From assembly GCA_032251435.1 (NCBI GenBank), contig JAVVEH010000008.1, positions 1 through 64,000 of the forward strand: a stretch of DNA of 64,000 bases, read 5' to 3'. Numbering within the stretch: position 1 is the stretch's first letter; each line of letters starts with the position of its first letter. A program made the position numbers and the translations under genes. The notes under the pieces are model-generated. The model ran no database searches, had not been told where the DNA came from, and worked only from the letters and a program-made list of their open reading frames with translations. Positions 60,314 to 64,000 of the stretch are shown here, one piece after another. The stretch is from JAVVEH01 sp032251435. GTDB taxonomy: Bacteria; Verrucomicrobiota; Lentisphaeria; Oligosphaerales; MVZH01.

Positions 60314-61743
60314 GGTGTAACCTCCAGGAAGTGGGTGGCATCGGTCAGCAGCGTCTTCAGGGGGCCGGGAATGTACAGCCCCAGCATCAGGACAAGCGCC
60401 ATCAACAGAACCAGGGGCAGGCCGGTAAGCCACCCGTCGCGGTACGCTGTGGCGCGCGCCGCGGCGCTGGCCCGTCCCTGCACGACGGCCAGAACCGTCG
60501 CGCCCATGCCGATAAAAACCAGCAGCAAGAAAAACAGGAACAGCCCGCCCGCGACAAAGCGCCCCTGGCCAAAGGCGGCGTTGAAAATCATGAATTCGCT
60601 CACGAAGGGGCCAAACGGCGGCGAACCGATGATCGCCAGAAAGCCCGCCATGAACAGCGCGCCCGAGAGCGGCAGACGACGCAGCGCGCCGCTGACCACG
60701 TCGGTGGTCTTGCCGCCATACGCGCGGTGGATGTTTCCCGCCGACAGGAAAAGCACTCCCTTGCAGGCCGCGTTGTTGACCATATGCAGCAGCGTGCCGA
60801 AGACCGCCGGGCCGCCGATGCCCAGACCGAGAACGAGAATACCCATGTGCTCGACGCTGGAATAGGCCAACATGCGCTTGAAATCGCGCTGCCCGACCAT
60901 GAACACCCCGGCCACGGCCATGGAAAACAGGCCGATGAAAATCAGCAGACGGCCGGTGTACGCCCCCTCGTGGGCGGCCAGGCACACATGATACACGCGC
61001 AGGATAGCCAGGAAGGCGCAGCTGGTGACACCGCCGGCGAACAGGGCGCCGACCACACCGGGCGCTTCGCCATAGGCGTCGGGCTTCCAGGTGTGCATCG
61101 GCGCCAGACCCATCTTGGTGCCATAGCCCACCAGCAACAGCACGAAGCCGGCATGCAGCCATGGCTTGGAGAGATTGGGCGCTTCGCGCAGCAGGTGGTC
61201 GAAGGTCAGCGACGACTCCAGTCCGGCGTGCAGCAACGAGTACCCCAGAAAGAACGACCCGAGCAGCGCCAGCGCGATGCCGATCGAGCCGACCAGAAGG
61301 TATTTCCATGTCGCCTCGATCGACCGCGGCGTGTGGTTGAAATAGATCAGCGGCGCCGCCAACAGGGCCGTGGCTTCGACCGCTACCCACATCAGCCCCA
61401 GATGGTGCGACCAGGCGACCAGGGTCATCATCCCCAGCAGAGATATCATGGATGCGCAGAACATGCGGTTGGACCGCTCCTGGCGGTAGCGCAGATAGCC
61501 CACCGTGTAAAACGAGCAGACCAGAAACAGACCGCTGATTGTCGCCAGCACCAGCCGTCCGGGCGGATCCAGCACGAACCAGCCGGACACCATCGCCAGT
61601 TCAGGCCGCCACAGGACGCAGGCGACCCCGCCGGCGTGACCCACACCCGCCGCCGGAATCAACCACGGCCGCCAGCGGTTGGATGGAAAAGCCAAGGCGA
61701 TGGCCGCCAGCAGAACCGGACCCAGAATCAGTGCATACGCCAT
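60310..61743 (-). CDS. Membrane antiporter-like subunit (HyfF/NuoN-like)
   Basis: A 477-residue polytopic protein of the proton-translocating NuoL/M/N family, with about 14 helices. Conserved segments: GLMWVAVEATALLAAPLIYFNH, KMGLAPMHTWKPDAYGEAP (lysine of the channel) and SSVEHMGILVLGLGIGG. It forms part of the ion-pumping arm of the complex. Its end overlaps the large-subunit start; AGT GGAG precedes its ATG. Hydrogenase 4 subunit F is the closest functional parallel. Confidence 0.88.
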   Translation of the reverse strand: MAYALILGPVLLAAIALAFPSNRWRPWLIPAAGVGHAGGVACVLWRPELAMVSGWFVLDPPGRLVLATISGLFLVCSFYTVGYLRYRQERSNRMFCASMISLLGMMTLVAWSHHLGLMWVAVEATALLAAPLIYFNHTPRSIEATWKYLLVGSIGIALALLGSFFLGYSLLHAGLESSLTFDHLLREAPNLSKPWLHAGFVLLLVGYGTKMGLAPMHTWKPDAYGEAPGVVGALFAGGVTSCAFLAILRVYHVCLAAHEGAYTGRLLIFIGLFSMAVAGVFMVGQRDFKRMLAYSSVEHMGILVLGLGIGGPAVFGTLLHMVNNAACKGVLFLSAGNIHRAYGGKTTDVVSGALRRLPLSGALFMAGFLAIIGSPPFGPFVSEFMIFNAAFGQGRFVAGGLFLFFLLLVFIGMGATVLAVVQGRASAAARATAYRDGWLTGLPLVLLMALVLMLGLYIPGPLKTLLTDATHFLEVTP

Positions 61744-61747
61744 GGAT

Positions 61748-62389
61748 TTACTCCTTCAATTCGGCCAAAAGGCGCGTGTCCAGCGATGAGAACGCGCGGT
61801 TGATGTGATTGACGATGATGCAGATGACAAAGATGGCCACGAACAAGTCCAGCAGCACCCCCATCTCCACCACCAGGGGCATCGATTCGACCAGCAGCAG
61901 ACCGAAGATGAAAATGCCATTTTCGAGAACCAGGTAGCCGATGACCTGGCTGATCGCCTTGAAGCGAGTGGTCAGCAGGATGAATCCCGCCAGAACGGTT
62001 GCCAGGGAGGCGGGAACCACCAGGGGAGCCGTGTGCTGGTCCGCCAGGGGAAGATGGGCGGCGAACACCATGGCGAACCCGGTGGCCAGCGCACCCAAGA
62101 GCATCGACGGGATGAACCCGATCAAAGGTTCGACCTCGCGCTTGATCTGCGCTTCGCGAAGCGCCCGGAACAGCATCGCCGGAATGACGATGGCCTTGAG
62201 CGCGATGGCGGCCAGCGACAGGCCGGCGGATGGAAGGCTCAGGTGCTCGTGCATGAGCAGGGGCGCCAGCCCCAGCAGCGCGCCTTGCGCGGCCACCACC
62301 CGGATGATAGTGCGCAGACGGCTGGTGCCCAGTACGAACAGATTCAGCATGAGCACGATGACCAGCAGTGAATTGATGGTGGAATTCAT
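61748..62389 (-). CDS. HyfE-like membrane subunit (NuoK-related)
   Basis: A 213-residue protein with six or so helices, of the hydrogenase-4 component E family, related to NuoK. SLLVIVLMLNLFVLGTS, the conserved glutamate-bearing region GYLVLENGIFIFGLLL, and the C-terminal EMGVLLDLFVAIFVICII are typical. It sits between the NuoH-like and NuoN-like genes with 4 to 6 bp gaps, so it belongs to the same transcript. Confidence 0.88.
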   Translation of the reverse strand: MNSTINSLLVIVLMLNLFVLGTSRLRTIIRVVAAQGALLGLAPLLMHEHLSLPSAGLSLAAIALKAIVIPAMLFRALREAQIKREVEPLIGFIPSMLLGALATGFAMVFAAHLPLADQHTAPLVVPASLATVLAGFILLTTRFKAISQVIGYLVLENGIFIFGLLLVESMPLVVEMGVLLDLFVAIFVICIIVNHINRAFSSLDTRLLAELKE

Positions 62390-62395
62390 GTTTGA

Positions 62396-63310
62396 TTACC
62401 TTACCAGAAGAATGAAACCAAAACCGCAGAAAAGCGCCGCCGCGATCAACAGATACGGCACATGCGGCATTCTCAAACGGGCCATGACCGATTCGATCAT
62501 GCCGACCACAACCGCCAGACCCAGCATTTCGGCAATAAACAGAAGCCAGTTCAGCCCGGCGCTGCCGAACTGGAATGGCGCGGCCACATGCAGAAAAAGA
62601 GCCCCAAGCACGAAAAGCTTGAGCGACGCGCCGTACAGAACCAGCCCCAGCAGCGGCCCCCCGTGATCGAGCACCATCACCTCGTGGATCATGGTCAGTT
62701 CCAGGTGCGTGTTGGGATCGTCGACCGGGATGCGGCAGTTTTCCGCCAGCAGGATGATGAACAGTCCGATCACCACCAGAATCAACGGCGCCGACACGGC
62801 CTGCAACGACACTCCCAGCGGCCCGTGCAACATGCCGGTCAAGGTCAGCGAACCGGAGATTTTGGCCAGCACCAGCAACGCGAAGAACAACGCCGGCTCG
62901 GAAAAGCAGGCGAAGGTGACTTCGCGGGCCGCCCCCATCCCCTCGAATGAGGATCCGGTGTCCAGGGCGGCCGCCGTCGTGAAGAACCGCCCCAGTCCCA
63001 GCAGGTAGGCGAACAGAATCGCGTCGCCGATGAAGGCGATCGGCGCATCGAAGGAGCCTAGAGGAACCAGCAGACCCGCCAGCGCCACCGTGACCAGAGA
63101 TACGACCGGGGCCGCCAGGAACACCCACGTCGTGGTCGTGCTGATGACAAACCCTTTGCGCATCAGCTTGGCCAGGTCGTAGTACGCTTGGAACAGCGGC
63201 GGGCCGACCCGCCCGGCGAAGAGAGACTTGGTCTTGTTAATCACCCCCAGCAGCAGCGGGGGCATGGTCAGCATGAGCAGCACGTGAATTAAGATGTTGA
63301 TGGTAATCAT
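62396..63310 (-). CDS. HyfC/NuoH-like membrane subunit
   Basis: A 304-residue integral membrane protein with about eight helices. ATG at 63310 lies 2 bp after the upstream stop; longer in-frame extension to 63637 falls inside that gene. GRVGPPLFQAYYDLAKLMRKG is the quinone/ion-channel junction motif of NuoH, and ENCRIPVDDPNTHLELTMIHE is the conserved acidic loop that connects to the large subunit. Essential link between redox and membrane modules. Confidence 0.9.
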   Translation of the reverse strand: MITINILIHVLLMLTMPPLLLGVINKTKSLFAGRVGPPLFQAYYDLAKLMRKGFVISTTTTWVFLAAPVVSLVTVALAGLLVPLGSFDAPIAFIGDAILFAYLLGLGRFFTTAAALDTGSSFEGMGAAREVTFACFSEPALFFALLVLAKISGSLTLTGMLHGPLGVSLQAVSAPLILVVIGLFIILLAENCRIPVDDPNTHLELTMIHEVMVLDHGGPLLGLVLYGASLKLFVLGALFLHVAAPFQFGSAGLNWLLFIAEMLGLAVVVGMIESVMARLRMPHVPYLLIAAALFCGFGFILLVR

Positions 63311-63312
63311 AG

Positions 63313-63999
63313 TCAGTTTCCTAGTCTTCCCCACAGCAGCAGCGCCAGCAGCGCCAGCAGGAAGTAGACGACATAAATGTGGACTTTGCCCTGCTGTAGC
63401 AGGCGCAGCCTGGGCAGGAGCCGCTCCGCCATGTGGAAAATCGGCAGGATAAGCCGTTCCAGAACTGTATCGGGCGTGTCGCCCTGGTAGCGCGTCGCCG
63501 TCGGCAGGAACCCTTGGATTTGCGGCGCGTGCCTCACTGGCCACAGCGCCCAGGCGAACAGCGCCGCCAGGGTCTGGCCAAAGGAGGATCCCGTGTATTG
63601 CATGCGGAAGGCGGGTCTGGCATAGCCGCAGTCCCACGTCCCCGCGCTAGCCACGTTCCGCCGCCGTAACAGCAGTCGAAGCGGCAGCCCCAGCGCCGCG
63701 ACGGCCCCCATGAGGACGACACCCATGACGCTGATCCAGGACAAGGGCGCCACGCTCAGGATGGGCGGGATCGTCGCCGCGCCGCCGCCGGCCCAATTCT
63801 CGGCCGCCCGGTCGAGCAGGGGCACCGTCAGCCAGGGGAGGATGCCCAATACCAGGCATCCCGCCGCCAGCGCCGCCATCGGTCCCAGTAGGGTCATGCC
63901 CGGATCGTGAGCCGCGATCGCGGCCCCGCTGCGCGGGCCGCCCAGGAACATCACGCCAAAGAGCTTGACGAAACACACTACCGCCAAGGCGCCGATCAT
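63313..63999 (-). CDS. HyfB-like antiporter subunit, 5' part beyond the window
   Basis: At least 228 residues of the C-terminal end of a NuoL/HyfB-type subunit: TWDCGYARPAFRMQYTGSSFGQTL and the last helix (VHIYVVYFLLALLALLLWG) are typical of hydrogenase-4 component B. The gene's start is off the right edge. It is co-transcribed with the following five genes, 2 bp before the NuoH-like gene. Confidence 0.88.
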   Translation of the reverse strand: MIGALAVVCFVKLFGVMFLGGPRSGAAIAAHDPGMTLLGPMAALAAGCLVLGILPWLTVPLLDRAAENWAGGGAATIPPILSVAPLSWISVMGVVLMGAVAALGLPLRLLLRRRNVASAGTWDCGYARPAFRMQYTGSSFGQTLAALFAWALWPVRHAPQIQGFLPTATRYQGDTPDTVLERLILPIFHMAERLLPRLRLLQQGKVHIYVVYFLLALLALLLWGRLGN

Positions 64000-64000
64000 C

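Noticed and set aside
58778..61390. A long 870-codon reading frame covering the large subunit and most of the upstream gene
   Set aside because: The part before 60313 lies inside the NuoN-like gene and has no family likeness; GTG at 60313 with GGAGG is the real start.
60331..61803. 490-codon plus-strand frame opposite the NuoN-like gene
   Set aside because: Rich in Gln/Arg/His as expected from the reverse of membrane-protein codons; no domain.
62396..63637. N-terminal extension of the NuoH-like gene to 63637
   Set aside because: It overlaps the HyfB-like coding region in another frame and reads as shadow sequence; ATG at 63310 gives the family N-terminus.
57967..63999. Annotation as a hydrogen-producing [NiFe] hydrogenase
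   Set aside because: Both CxxC ligand pairs are missing in the large subunit.

Overview
The window looks like chromosomal DNA of an anaerobic, Gram-negative, glycan-degrading bacterium, most plausibly from the PVC group (Kiritimatiellota, Lentisphaerota or a relative). This is inferred from gene content: several sulfatases with formylglycine motifs, polysaccharide lyases of PL8 and PL6 type, fucosidases GH95 and GH29, an Rnf complex, an oxygen-sensitive hybrid-cluster protein, MurG, an EfpL-type EF-P paralogue and an EF-G-like paralogue. No 16S rRNA is present to confirm it.

Layout. 1-2250: a decayed oxidoreductase fragment and an unusual Gfo/Idh-aldo/keto reductase fusion. 2296-7443 (minus): a complete spermidine operon by the carboxyspermidine route (arginine decarboxylase, carboxyspermidine dehydrogenase, carboxyspermidine decarboxylase, agmatinase). 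7808-9814: an EF-G-like GTPase, then a terminator and a cluster of large inverted repeats. 10466-22952 (plus): an eight-gene polysaccharide locus with PL8 lyase, two sulfatases, a deacetylase-like protein, PL6 lyase, alginate-lyase-domain protein, GH95 fucosidase and a beta-helix protein. The likely substrate is a sulfated, fucose-bearing, uronate-containing polymer. 23232-25761 (minus): hybrid-cluster protein and its ferredoxin partner, with an FNR-type site upstream. 26275-29247: a double FAD-domain oxidoreductase with a HEAT tail. A nested palindromic element follows, then a Crp/Fnr regulator that may control the hcp pair.

30674-37100 (plus) is housekeeping: holA, argH, an OppA-like binding protein, purM and murG. 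37118-39529 (minus) holds a receiver-like/DUF4388 protein and a HhH-roadblock fusion of unknown role. 39862-44266 (plus) is a tight three-gene unit of a nuclease-fold-like protein, a diverged Hsp70 and an FAD-linked oxidase. Next come a Skp-like lipoprotein, a cytosolic GH29 fucosidase, EfpL and a degenerate GH94-like protein. 49649-55134 (minus) is a complete rnfABCDGE operon, followed by a third sulfatase (plus), tRNA-Gly and an orphan GGQ release-factor-like protein.

At 57595 a tRNA-Gln gene is followed by two perfect 119-bp tandem units, each ending in a copy of the tRNA 3' end. Beyond it (57967 to the window end, minus) lies a visibly GC-richer operon for a membrane complex related to group 4 energy-converting hydrogenases. 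Its large subunit lacks the [NiFe] cysteine ligands, as in Ehr-type complexes. The tRNA, the repeated tail and the composition change together suggest an integrated segment. The operon runs off the right edge.
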